NCBI GenBank assembly: GCA_025965775.1
Contig: JAOPWG010000058.1
Span: forward strand, 1-6,082
DNA length: 6,082 nucleotides
Direction of reading: 5' to 3'
From: Modestobacter sp.
GTDB taxonomy: Bacteria > Actinomycetota > Actinomycetes > Mycobacteriales > Geodermatophilaceae
Below, piece by piece: positions 1 to 6,082 of this stretch (position 1 is the stretch's first letter; every line of letters starts with the position of its first letter). Both the position numbers and the translations under genes were made by a program. The notes below the pieces were generated by a model. The model did not search any database. It saw only the letters and a program-made list of their open reading frames with translations, and had not been told where the DNA came from.

Positions 1-480
1 CGCCGCGACGACCGCCACGGCGCGCCAGGACCAGGCAGCCGCGACCAGCAGCCCGTTGGGCACGGACTGGTCGGCGGCCAACGGGACGTCCGGTCCGAGC
101 AGAGTGCCCCGGCTGCGGTCCCGCCCCGGGCGCGGTGCGGGGCCGCCGGGCCGGGGTGGGCCGCTGATGCCGCCCGGGATGTCGACGTCGGGGGCCCCGG
201 TGTCCGGTGCACCGACCGTCGGCAGGCTGTTGCCCGGGGCCGCGCCCGGGTGTGCCGTGTCCGGAGCCGAGGTGCGCGCCTCCACCCGGCTGACGGCCGG
301 GGTCCCCGTGCCGTCGGAGCTGCTGTCGTCCGGCCCGCCGGTGTCGGGTTCCAGGTGACCGTGGAGCTCGTCGTCCATGACCAGCACCACCCGGGTGTCG
401 GGCCAGGCGTGCGGGTCCTGCTCGGCGGCCCGGATGCGCTCCCGCGCCCGCTCGATGAGACGGGTGGCCCGTTGGAACAT
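1..480 (-). CDS. AI-2E family transporter, N-terminal part (cut by window edge)
   Basis: The frame is open from an ATG at 480-478 to the left edge and gives 160 residues. Residues 1-38 form a charged, probably helical head (MFQRATRLIERARERIRAAE...). Residues about 40-135 are rich in Gly, Pro, Asp, Ser and Thr and are probably disordered. The sequence VPNGLLVAAAWSWR at 140-153 then leads into a hydrophobic stretch at the edge. The order 'charged cytoplasmic tail, linker, VPxGLxxAAAWSWR, first membrane helix' is what I recall from actinobacterial members of the AI-2E (PerM/YdiK-like) permease family. The eight-helix core lies outside the window, so the assignment rests on this short junction. 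The start is fixed by a GGAGG five bases upstream. The gene diverges from purB. Membership of this family does not by itself show autoinducer transport; many members have other or unknown substrates. An unrelated membrane protein with a similar tail remains possible. Confidence 0.68.
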   Translation of the reverse strand, partial: MFQRATRLIERARERIRAAEQDPHAWPDTRVVLVMDDELHGHLEPDTGGPDDSSSDGTGTPAVSRVEARTSAPDTAHPGAAPGNSLPTVGAPDTGAPDVDIPGGISGPPRPGGPAPRPGRDRSRGTLLGPDVPLAADQSVPNGLLVAAAWSWRAVAVVAA

Positions 481-585
481 CGAGTCCTCCAGGCGGTCGG
501 GGCAGGGGCCAGAGTGAGCCTGCCAGGTCGTGCGGGAAGATGGGGCCGTGGCACGACGAGCTGAGCAGTCCCCAGCGGTGAACGC
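481..585. other. Divergent spacer between the transporter gene and purB
   Basis: This 105-base spacer must hold the start signals of both divergent genes. Apart from the minus-strand ribosome binding site I see no convincing promoter: there is no TANNNT-type -10 hexamer on either strand. purB has only a weak GGTG ahead of its ATG. Confidence 0.5.
486..490 (-). promoter_or_regulatory. Ribosome binding site of the AI-2E family transporter gene
   Basis: Read on the minus strand the sequence is GGAGG-ACTCG-ATG, a consensus Shine-Dalgarno with five-base spacing. The reading frame stays open further upstream, so this site is what decides the start at 480. Confidence 0.7.
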
Positions 586-1892
586 ATGATCGACCGCTAC
601 ACCCTGCCCGAGATGGGCCGGGTCTGGAGCGACCCGCACAAGTACGAGTTGTGGTGCCGGGTCGAGACCCTGGTCCTGGAGGCGCACGCGGCCGCCGGGC
701 GGGTGCCCCCCGACGTGGTCGAGCCGGTGCGCAACGCCCCGCCGCCGACCCCGGGCGGGTCGCCGAGATCGAGGAGACGACGCAGCACGACGTCATCGCC
801 TTCCTCACCGCGTGGGCGGACAACACCGAGCCCCGCTCGGCCGCCGCCTACGTGCACCACGGCATGACCTCCTCCGACCTGCTGGACACCGCGCTGGCCG
901 TCCAGCTCACCGACGCAACAGACGTGCTGCTGGCCAAGGCCGACCGGCTGGTCGCGGCGCTGCGCGACCACGGCCTGGCCCACCGGGACACGATCAAGGT
1001 GGGGCGCACGCACGGCGTGCACGCCGAGCCGGACGTCTGGGGTCACCGGGTGGCCGACCTGGCCTTCGCCATGGCCCGCTCGCGCGACCGGCTGCGTGCC
1101 GCCCGGGCGTCGGTCGGCGTGGTCGCGATCTCCGGGGCGGTGGGCACCTACTCGTTGATCGACCCGGCGGTGGAGCAGCAGGTTGCCCAGGCGCTGGGGC
1201 TGCGGGCGGCCGACGCCTCCACCCAGGTGGTCATCCGGGACGGGATCAGCGAGTGGGTCGCCGCTCTGGCGATCATCGCCACCGTCTGCGAGACGGTGGC
1301 GCTGGAGGTCCGGCACGGCCAGCGCACCGAGGTGCGGGAACTGTCGGAGGCGTTCGGCGCGGGCCAGAAGGGCTCCAGCGCGATGCCGCACAAGAAGAAC
1401 CCGATCCGGTCCGAGCGGATCGCCGGACTGGCCCGGGTGGTCCGGGCGGCGATCGTGCCGGTCATGGAGGGCATCCCGCTGTGGCACGAGCGGGACATCT
1501 CGCACTCCTCCACCGAGCGGGTCTTCCTGCCCGACGCGGCGATCACCACCGACTACCTGCTCCACCTGACCGCCGGGCTGGTGGAGAACCTGGTCGTCGA
1601 CGCCGAACGGATGCGGGCCAACCTGGACTCCACCGGCGGGCTCATCTACACGTCCTCGGTGCTGCTGGAGCTGGTCGAGGCAGGGATGTCCCGCGAGCAG
1701 GCCTATGCGCTGGTCCAGGCGGCGGCCATGCAGACCTGGCAGAGCGGGACGCCGTTCCGGGAGACCCTGCGCGGCCAGGCCGACGCCGCCGGCGTGACCC
1801 TGGACGAGCCGCGGCTGGACGAGATCTGCCGGCCGGAGCGCTACGTCGCCCACCTCGACCCGCTCTTCGAGCGGCTGGCCGCCCTGTCGTGA
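586..1892 (+). pseudogene. purB: Adenylosuccinate lyase PurB, reading frame broken by an apparent one-base loss
   Basis: PurB is a homotetrameric cytosolic lyase of the fumarase/aspartase superfamily. It releases fumarate from SAICAR (giving AICAR) and from adenylosuccinate (giving AMP). The N-terminus MIDRYTLPEMGRVWS starts at ATG 586 and is family-like to about PPPTPG (codon 754). That frame then turns to Arg/Ser/Pro-rich nonsense and stops at 865-867, after 93 residues. Homology resumes one phase back from CGG 756 (RVAEIEETTQHDVIAF) and runs intact to TGA 1890-1892. Restoring one base gives about 435 residues, close to the 431 of B. subtilis PurB. Using restored numbering, the rest of the enzyme is complete: TSSD 95-98, GRTHGVH with the catalytic-type His143, and the mobile signature loop GSSAMPHKKNP 263-273 with the catalytic serine. 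purC follows 22 bases later. The intact downstream frame suggests a sequencing error or a very recent mutation rather than an old pseudogene. Translation from GTG 651 would replace the conserved N-terminus with unrelated residues, so it is not a credible start. Confidence 0.9.
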
Positions 1893-1914
1893 GCGGAAGC
1901 GAGCAGGTGCTGTC

Positions 1915-2775
1915 GTGACACTCGGCTACCCGCTGCTGGCGCGGGGCAAGGTCCGCGAGGTCTACGCGGTCGACGACGAGCGGCTGCTGCTGGTCGCCAG
2001 CGACCGGATCTCCGCCTATGACGCAGTCCTGCCCACGCCGATCCCGGACAAGGGCCGGGTGCTCACGGCGCTGTCGGTGTGGTGGTTCGACCAGCTCGCC
2101 CCGGTGCTGGAGGCGCACGGCGCCACGCACCACCTGATCAGCGCCGACGACGTCCCGGCCGAGGTGGCCGGCCGCGCCATGCTCGTCCGCCGGCTGGCGA
2201 TGGAGCCCGTCGAGTGCGTGGCCCGCGGCTATCTGTCCGGCTCCGGGACGGTCGAGTACCAGCGCACCGGCGCCATCCGCGATGTCGCGCTGCCGGCCGG
2301 GCTGGTCGAGGGCTCGCGGCTGCCCGAGCCGGTCTTCACCCCGTCGACCAAGGCGGAGGTCGGTGAGCACGACGAGGCGATCACGTTCGCCCAGGTGGTG
2401 ACCACGGTGGGCCGCCCACGGGCCGAAGCGCTGCGGGAGCTGACCCTCGCGCTCTACCGGCGGGCCGCCGAGATCGCCGAGGAGGCCGGGATCATCCTGG
2501 CCGACACGAAGTTCGAGTTCGGCACCCACGCCGGTGGCCTGGTCCTCGGCGACGAGGTGCTGACCCCGGACTCCTCGCGGTTCTGGCCGGCGGTCACCTG
2601 GTCACCGGGGGCGGCGCAGCCCTCCTACGACAAGCAGTACGTGCGGGACTGGTTGACCGGCTCCGGCTGGGACCGGACGTCCCCACCGCCGGAGCTGCCC
2701 GAGGGCGTCGTGGCCGCCACCCGCGAGCGGTACGTCACCGCCTACGAGCAGCTCACCGGCACGTCCTTCGTCTGA
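1915..2775 (+). CDS. purC: Phosphoribosylaminoimidazole-succinocarboxamide (SAICAR) synthase
   Basis: PurC is a cytosolic ligase that joins aspartate to CAIR using ATP, giving SAICAR, the substrate of PurB encoded just upstream. The product has 286 residues, in the range of actinobacterial PurC and longer than the roughly 240-residue Bacillus form. The nucleotide-binding start is GKVREVY at 11-17, followed by ASDRISAYD. Signature 1 is [16 protein letters not shown] at 96-111. Signature 2 is DTKFEFG at 197-203. The family's [13 protein letters not shown] and [11 protein letters not shown] segments follow, and the C-terminal tail is normal. The GTG start lies 22 bases after the purB stop with AGGTG at 1905-1909, five bases upstream, and no other start fits the family N-terminus. 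It is most likely cotranscribed with purB and is the last gene of that block, because the next gene is on the opposite strand. No frameshift or missing key residue was seen. Confidence 0.97.
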   Translation: MTLGYPLLARGKVREVYAVDDERLLLVASDRISAYDAVLPTPIPDKGRVLTALSVWWFDQLAPVLEAHGATHHLISADDVPAEVAGRAMLVRRLAMEPVECVARGYLSGSGTVEYQRTGAIRDVALPAGLVEGSRLPEPVFTPSTKAEVGEHDEAITFAQVVTTVGRPRAEALRELTLALYRRAAEIAEEAGIILADTKFEFGTHAGGLVLGDEVLTPDSSRFWPAVTWSPGAAQPSYDKQYVRDWLTGSGWDRTSPPPELPEGVVAATRERYVTAYEQLTGTSFV

Positions 2776-2805
2776 CCCGCTGCTGTCCGCGGGGACCGCT
2801 GTATC

Positions 2806-2839
2806 GGGACCACGGCGTCCGGAGGACGACGGTGGTCTT
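2806..2839 (+). terminator. Nested hairpin after purC, possible terminator
   Basis: An outer stem GACCAC 2808-2813 / GTGGTC 2832-2837 encloses an inner stem CGTCC 2816-2820 / GGACG 2824-2828 with a GGA loop, separated by a small internal loop. It lies 30 bases after the purC stop. There is no T-run behind it, so it would be one of the T-poor terminators common in actinomycetes, or an RNA-stabilising 3' end. Termination is inferred, not shown. Confidence 0.45.
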
Positions 2840-2918
2840 CCGGTGTGGCGGCCGGAGGCTGCCCGTCGGGAGGGCACGAAACGGCTCAACGCAGCAGGGG
2901 CACGGCACCGGGCCGCGG

Positions 2919-2937
2919 TGCGATGTGGAGCATCGCA
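2919..2937 (-). terminator. Hairpin after the PilZ gene, probable terminator
   Basis: This is a perfect seven-base-pair stem, TGCGATG 2919-2925 with CATCGCA 2931-2937, around a five-base loop. It begins 10 bases after the TAG stop of the minus-strand PilZ gene. There is no following U-tract on the minus strand. Its position and perfection support a transcript end, but function is inferred. Confidence 0.5.
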
Positions 2938-2947
2938 ATGAGCACAG

Positions 2948-3607
2948 CTACGTCACCAGCCCGCGGGCCCGGGCGTTGCGCAGCGCGGTGAACACGTGCG
3001 AGCGGACGAGGTCCTGGGCCGCCTCGGGCAGCGTGGTGAACTTCAGCGACCACTCGTGCAGCTGGTCGGTGCGCGGGCACCGGCGGATGAACTCGACCTG
3101 CGTCTCGAGCTGGTCGGAGTAGAGGTCCAGCACCAGGCCGATCGGCTGCCCGGCCTTGGGGAAGGGGATGGAGTTCCCCAGGTCACCGTGCGGGCGGAAG
3201 ACGCAGCGCAGGCCGCCCTCGCTGAGGTCCACCGTGCTGCCGACCAGCTCGGTCTGCCCGAACACCACACGCACCGGCAGTCCGAGGGGTGCCCGGACGG
3301 CGTCCCGGCGCTGGGTGTGGGTGGCCTCGCCCTTGACCCGCAGCTGCCAGAGTCCGTCGGCGGCGACGTCGATCAGCGCGGCCTCGATCGACCGGAAGCC
3401 GTCGTCGGCCTGCCAGGACAGCTCCAGGTACTCGCCGGGCTCCATCCGCACGACCTCGCCCACCCCGTTGCGGGCGGGCGTCACGTGCACATTCAGCTCG
3501 CCCACCCGGCGGACGCGGGCGGTGAGGGCGTCGTCCTGCCCGATCGGCACCACGCTGAGCGCCGTGCCCGCGTCGGGGTAGTCGATGTTGGGTCGCCCGG
3601 CGACCAT
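2948..3607 (-). CDS. PilZ-domain (YcgR-like) cyclic-di-GMP receptor protein
   Basis: The predicted protein has 219 residues, is soluble, and has no signal peptide or membrane helix. Residues about 20-95 resemble the YcgR-type N-terminal beta domain. Residues about 100-210 are a PilZ domain with both c-di-GMP contact motifs intact: RDAVR (RxxxR, 101-105) and DLSEGG (DxSxxG, 127-132). PilZ proteins bind c-di-GMP and pass the signal to a partner; YcgR acts as a flagellar brake, but the target here is unknown and no motility gene is in view. The chosen start is ATG 3607-3605 (MVAGRPNIDYPD), because GGGAG lies five bases upstream and the frame's 54-residue extension to 3769 is low-complexity and unlike the family. 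The gene is a single unit on the minus strand, convergent with purC and divergent from purS, so it interrupts the purine cluster. A TAGTCT hexamer at 3668-3663 could be its -10 box. Domain assignment is firm; biological role is open. Confidence 0.88.
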   Translation of the reverse strand: MVAGRPNIDYPDAGTALSVVPIGQDDALTARVRRVGELNVHVTPARNGVGEVVRMEPGEYLELSWQADDGFRSIEAALIDVAADGLWQLRVKGEATHTQRRDAVRAPLGLPVRVVFGQTELVGSTVDLSEGGLRCVFRPHGDLGNSIPFPKAGQPIGLVLDLYSDQLETQVEFIRRCPRTDQLHEWSLKFTTLPEAAQDLVRSHVFTALRNARARGLVT

Positions 3608-3612
3608 GCCTG

Positions 3613-3617
3613 CTCCC
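3613..3617 (-). promoter_or_regulatory. Ribosome binding site of the PilZ gene
   Basis: On the minus strand the sequence is GGGAG-CAGGC-ATG. This five-base-spaced Shine-Dalgarno selects the ATG at 3607 over the longer open frame that begins at 3769. Confidence 0.7.
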
Positions 3618-3662
3618 GTGCGTCGGTGGGCCGCCGGGGGAGGCCGGCGATCGTGGTGACCG

Positions 3663-3668
3663 AGACTA
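3663..3668 (-). promoter_or_regulatory. Candidate -10 box of the PilZ gene
   Basis: TAGTCT on the minus strand matches the actinobacterial TANNNT pattern and would start a transcript near 3656, leaving a leader of about 50 bases that includes the GGGAG site. No TTGAC-like -35 is seen at the right distance, so this is weak. Confidence 0.28.
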
Positions 3669-3813
3669 GTGACCTGTGGCCCGGCCCGCAGGACGTCGAT
3701 CGGGCGGCTTCCCCCCAATAGGTGAGGGCGCCCCGGGGCCCCTGGCGCAGGCAGTCCAGTCGTGCGCACTGGGACGGTCGGGCGGCCGGCGCCGGGCCGC
3801 CGAGGTCTGCCGG

Positions 3814-3819
3814 TACCCT
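3814..3819 (+). promoter_or_regulatory. Candidate -10 box for a leaderless purSQL transcript
   Basis: TACCCT matches the TANNNT -10 pattern and ends six bases before the purS GTG, so the expected transcript start falls on the G of the start codon. No Shine-Dalgarno precedes the GTG, which agrees with a leaderless message. No good -35 is visible. Confidence 0.55.
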
Positions 3820-3825
3820 CGCACC

Positions 3826-4065
3826 GTGCCCCAGGTGGTCGTCGACGTCGTTCTGAAGCCCGAGATCTCCGACCCCCAGGGGCAGGCGGTGCTCGGCGCC
3901 CTCGGCCGCCTCGGCCACCCTGGCGTGCGCAGCGTCCGCCAGGGCAAGCACTTCGTCCTGGAGGTCGACGGCGACCCCGACGAGGCCGAGCTGCGCGAGA
4001 TCGCCGAGACGCTGCTGGCCAATCCCGTCATCGAGGACGTCGAGCTGCACCTCCGTAACGACTGA
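3826..4065 (+). CDS. purS: Phosphoribosylformylglycinamidine synthase subunit PurS
   Basis: PurS is the small structural subunit that bridges PurQ and PurL in the bacterial FGAM synthase. That complex converts FGAR, glutamine and ATP to FGAM, and PurS is needed to pass ammonia between the other two subunits. The product has 79 residues, the normal family size. It begins (M)[21 protein letters not shown], has the typical central [17 protein letters not shown], and ends with [14 protein letters not shown]. The frame is open upstream to 3676, but GTG 3826 matches the family N-terminus exactly and sits just behind the TACCCT hexamer, so it is taken as the start. It is the first gene of a purSQL block. 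The purQ ribosome binding site overlaps its stop codon, which suggests coupled translation. Confidence 0.95.
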   Translation: MPQVVVDVVLKPEISDPQGQAVLGALGRLGHPGVRSVRQGKHFVLEVDGDPDEAELREIAETLLANPVIEDVELHLRND

Positions 4066-4075
4066 AGGAACTGCT

Positions 4076-4747
4076 GTGCGCATCGGTGTCATCACCTTCC
4101 CGGGTTCGCTGGACGACGTCGACGCCGCACGCGCGGTACGCCTGGCCGGGGGTGAGCCCGTCGCCCTCTGGCACGCCGACGACGACCTGCGGGACGTCGA
4201 CGCGGTCGTCCTCCCCGGCGGCTTCTCCTACGGCGACTACCTGCGCGCCGGCGCCATCGCGGCCCGGGCGCCGCTGATGCACAGCGTCGTCGACCGCGCC
4301 CGGCAGGGGCTGCCGGTTCTGGGGATCTGCAACGGCTTCCAGGTGCTGTGCGAGGCCGGCCTGCTCCCCGGTGCGCTGACCCGCAACAGTCACCTGCACT
4401 TCCGCAACCGGGACCAGGCGCTGCTCGTGGAGCGCGCGGACACCGCCTGGACCTCGTCGTACGTGACCGGGCAGCGGATCGTCGTCCCGGTGAAGAACGG
4501 CGAGGGCCGCTACGTCGCCGCGCCGGCCGACCTGGACCGGCTGGAGGGCGAGGGTCGGGTCGTCGTCCGGTACGCCGGTGGCAATCCGAACGGCAGCTCC
4601 CGTGACATCGCCGGCGTCACCAGCGCCGACGGCCGGGTGGTCGGGCTGATGCCGCACCCGGAGCACGCGGTCGAGGACCTCACCGGCCCCTCGGTCGACG
4701 GACTCGGCTTCTTCACCTCGGTGCTGGTCGCGGCGGTGGCCGCGTGA
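4076..4747 (+). CDS. purQ: Phosphoribosylformylglycinamidine synthase subunit PurQ (glutaminase)
   Basis: PurQ is the class I glutamine amidotransferase subunit of FGAM synthase. It hydrolyses glutamine and delivers ammonia to PurL. The product has 223 residues, normal for the stand-alone bacterial form. The visible landmarks are an N-terminal [12 protein letters not shown], the oxyanion-region [16 protein letters not shown], the nucleophile elbow GICNGFQ with Cys85, and PHPEH at 193-197, which supplies the catalytic His194 and Glu196. The triad is therefore complete. The GTG start has AAGGAA at 4065-4070 as ribosome binding site, overlapping the purS TGA, and the intergenic gap is only 10 bases. 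Its stop overlaps the purL start in GTGA at 4744-4747, so the three subunits are made from one message in coupled fashion. Confidence 0.97.
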   Translation: MRIGVITFPGSLDDVDAARAVRLAGGEPVALWHADDDLRDVDAVVLPGGFSYGDYLRAGAIAARAPLMHSVVDRARQGLPVLGICNGFQVLCEAGLLPGALTRNSHLHFRNRDQALLVERADTAWTSSYVTGQRIVVPVKNGEGRYVAAPADLDRLEGEGRVVVRYAGGNPNGSSRDIAGVTSADGRVVGLMPHPEHAVEDLTGPSVDGLGFFTSVLVAAVAA

Positions 4748-6082
4748 CCCTGGACACGGTCGACCGGGCCGGGCAGACCCCCGGGGACGAACAGCCCTTC
4801 GCCGAACTCGGCCTGCGCGCGGAGGAGTACGCCCGCATCCGGGAGATCCTCGGCCGCCGGCCCACCACCGCCGAGCTGGCCATGTACTCGGTCATGTGGA
4901 GCGAGCACTGCTCCTACAAGTCCTCCAAGGTGCACCTGCGCCGCTTCGGTCAGCTGCCGCCCAGCGACGCCCTGCTGGTCGGGATCGGCGAGAACGCGGG
5001 CGTCGTGGACGTCGGCGACGGCTATGCGGTCACCTTCAAGGTCGAGTCGCACAACCACCCGAGCTACGTCGAGCCCTACCAGGGCGCGGCCACCGGTGTC
5101 GGCGGCATCGTCCGGGACATCCTCACCATGGGCGCCCGGCCGGTCGCGGTCATGGACTCGTTGCGCTTCGGCCGGGCCGATGCCCCCGACACCGCACGGG
5201 TACTGCCCGGCGTCGTCGCCGGGGTGGGTGGCTACGGGAACTGCCTGGGGCTGCCCAACATCGGCGGCGAGCTGCTCTTCGACGACTGCTATGCCGGGAA
5301 CCCGCTGGTCAACGCGCTGTGTGTGGGTGTCATGCGGCACGAGGACGTCCGGCTGGCCAAGGCCGAGGGCCTCGGCAACAAGGTGGTGCTCTTCGGCGCG
5401 CGCACCGGCGGTGACGGGATCGGCGGCGTCTCGGTGCTGGCGTCGGAGACCTTCGACGCCGGGGGCCCCGCCAAGCGGCCCAGCGTGCAGGTCGGCGACC
5501 CGTTCACCGAGAAGCTGCTCATCGAGGCCTGCCTGGAGATCTTCGCCGCCGACCTGGTCACCGGCATCCAGGACCTCGGCGGCGCCGGGCTGTCCTGCGC
5601 CACCAGCGAGCTGGCCGCGGCCGGGACCGGCGGCATGCACATCGACCTGGACACCGTCCCGCTGCGGGACAGCACCCTGACGCCGGCCGAGATCCTGATG
5701 AGTGAGTCCCAGGAGCGGATGTGCGCCATCGTCGAGCCGGGGAAGGTCGAGGCGTTCCTCGACGTCTGCCGGAAGTGGGACGTGCTGGCCACCGTCATCG
5801 GTGAGGTCACCGACGGGGACCGGCTGACCGTCGACTGGCACGGCGAGCGGATCGTCGACGTCCCGCCGCGCACGGTCGCCCTCGACGGGCCGGTCTACGA
5901 GCGGCCGATGAGCCGGCCGGCCGACCTGGACGCCCTGCAGGCTGACGACCCGGTCCGGCTGCCCGCCCCGGCGAGCCCGGCGGAGCTGCGCGCCGCCTGG
6001 CTGGCCGTGGTCAGCAGCCCGGACGGCGCCGACAAGTCCTGGGTCACCGAGCAGTACGACCGCTACGTCCGGGGCAACACGG
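4744..6082 (+). CDS. purL: Phosphoribosylformylglycinamidine synthase subunit PurL (N-terminal 446 residues, cut by window edge)
   Basis: PurL is the ATP-dependent synthetase subunit of FGAM synthase and uses ammonia from PurQ to amidate FGAR. The frame runs from GTG 4744, overlapping the purQ stop by four bases, to the right edge without a stop. It gives 446 complete codons of an expected 740-780 for the small PurL type. Visible landmarks are [12 protein letters not shown] at 51-62 (with the conserved active-site His55), [17 protein letters not shown] at 101-107 followed by [38 protein letters not shown] at 277-286, and SESQERM at 320-326. These belong to the first AIRS-type N- and C-domain pair. 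The second pair starts at the edge. No good Shine-Dalgarno precedes the GTG, so translation probably depends on termination of purQ. The opposite-strand 443-codon frame is a GC-bias shadow. Confidence 0.96.
   Translation, partial: MTLDTVDRAGQTPGDEQPFAELGLRAEEYARIREILGRRPTTAELAMYSVMWSEHCSYKSSKVHLRRFGQLPPSDALLVGIGENAGVVDVGDGYAVTFKVESHNHPSYVEPYQGAATGVGGIVRDILTMGARPVAVMDSLRFGRADAPDTARVLPGVVAGVGGYGNCLGLPNIGGELLFDDCYAGNPLVNALCVGVMRHEDVRLAKAEGLGNKVVLFGARTGGDGIGGVSVLASETFDAGGPAKRPSVQVGDPFTEKLLIEACLEIFAADLVTGIQDLGGAGLSCATSELAAAGTGGMHIDLDTVPLRDSTLTPAEILMSESQERMCAIVEPGKVEAFLDVCRKWDVLATVIGEVTDGDRLTVDWHGERIVDVPPRTVALDGPVYERPMSRPADLDALQADDPVRLPAPASPAELRAAWLAVVSSPDGADKSWVTEQYDRYVRGNT

Larger units (their letters stand above)
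2776..2947. other. Convergent spacer between purC and the PilZ gene
   Basis: The 172 bases lie between two 3' ends and contain the two hairpins listed separately. Small open frames cross it on both strands, but none has a recognisable product or good start signals, and the span is read as non-coding. Confidence 0.55.
3608..3825. other. Divergent regulatory spacer between the PilZ gene and purS
   Basis: This 218-base span holds the start regions of two divergent units, pilZ and purSQL. It contains candidate -10 boxes for each and a dyad CCAGT 3756-3760 / ACTGG 3768-3772 with seven bases between, about 54-70 bases before the predicted purS transcript start. The dyad could be an operator, but a repeat this short can occur by chance. 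Open frames crossing the span on both strands read as upstream extensions of the real genes, not as separate genes. Confidence 0.45.

Noticed and set aside
1..480. Quorum-sensing function implied by the AI-2E family name
   Set aside because: The family name does not show autoinducer-2 transport, and no lux-type gene is in the window.
56..564. Two overlapping plus-strand open frames of about 100 codons
   Set aside because: Both are antisense to the transporter tail, of biased composition, without ribosome binding sites or known domains.
597..1853. 418-codon open frame on the minus strand opposite purB
   Set aside because: It mirrors a GC-rich coding region, is low-complexity with no recognisable domain, and the plus strand encodes clear PurB motifs.
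2832..3122. 96-codon plus-strand open frame between purC and pilZ
   Set aside because: It lacks a convincing start signal and mostly overlaps the PilZ coding sequence in antisense.
3728..3748. GC-only inverted repeat GCGCC...GGCGC before purS as an attenuator or riboswitch
   Set aside because: The stem is short and within DNA of extreme GC content; if purS is leaderless this stretch is not even transcribed with it.
3608..3769. 54-residue N-terminal extension of the PilZ protein (start at 3769)
   Set aside because: The extension is Pro/Arg/Gly-rich and not family-like, and a good ribosome binding site precedes the internal ATG at 3607.
3676..3825. 50-residue N-terminal extension of PurS (start at 3676)
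   Set aside because: PurS proteins are about 80 residues and begin at the equivalent of GTG 3826; the extension is Arg/Gly-rich spacer translation.
4510..5841. 443-codon open frame on the minus strand opposite purQ and purL
   Set aside because: It is a GC-bias shadow: the plus strand carries unmistakable PurQ and PurL motifs, and this frame shows no family features.

Overview
The window is very GC-rich DNA with strongly GC-biased third codon positions, frequent GTG starts and long spurious open frames opposite real genes. This is typical of a high-GC actinomycete. The gene content (a Bacillus-type PurB, an 80-codon PurS, a small PurL, and a divergent actinobacterial AI-2E-family transporter) fits that. 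My guess of family, Geodermatophilaceae (Blastococcus, Modestobacter, Geodermatophilus), rests only on a remembered resemblance of gene order and proteins and is weak.

Layout. 1-480 (-) is the N-terminal 160 residues of an AI-2E-family membrane transporter that runs off the left edge. 481-585 is a short divergent spacer. 586-1892 (+) is purB, which as given is broken by an apparent loss of one base near 750-759. 1915-2775 (+) is purC. 2776-2947 is a convergent spacer with two hairpins. 2948-3607 (-) is a PilZ-domain, YcgR-like cyclic-di-GMP receptor. 3608-3825 is a divergent regulatory spacer. 3826-4065 (+) is purS, 4076-4747 (+) purQ, and 4744-6082 (+) the first 446 codons of purL, cut by the right edge.

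The pur genes encode three steps of de novo purine synthesis. PurS, PurQ and PurL together form formylglycinamidine ribonucleotide synthase. PurC makes SAICAR. PurB releases fumarate from SAICAR and later from adenylosuccinate. They lie in two same-strand blocks, purBC and purSQL, separated by the oppositely oriented PilZ gene, so purSQL needs its own promoter. A TACCCT hexamer placed exactly for a leaderless purS transcript fits that need.

This is essentially a housekeeping region and I see no new defence, mobile or biosynthetic system. The points worth a second look are the purB frameshift (and the in-phase CCCGGGC heptamer at the same place), the c-di-GMP receptor gene embedded in the purine cluster, the probable leaderless start of purS, and the paired hairpins between convergent purC and pilZ.
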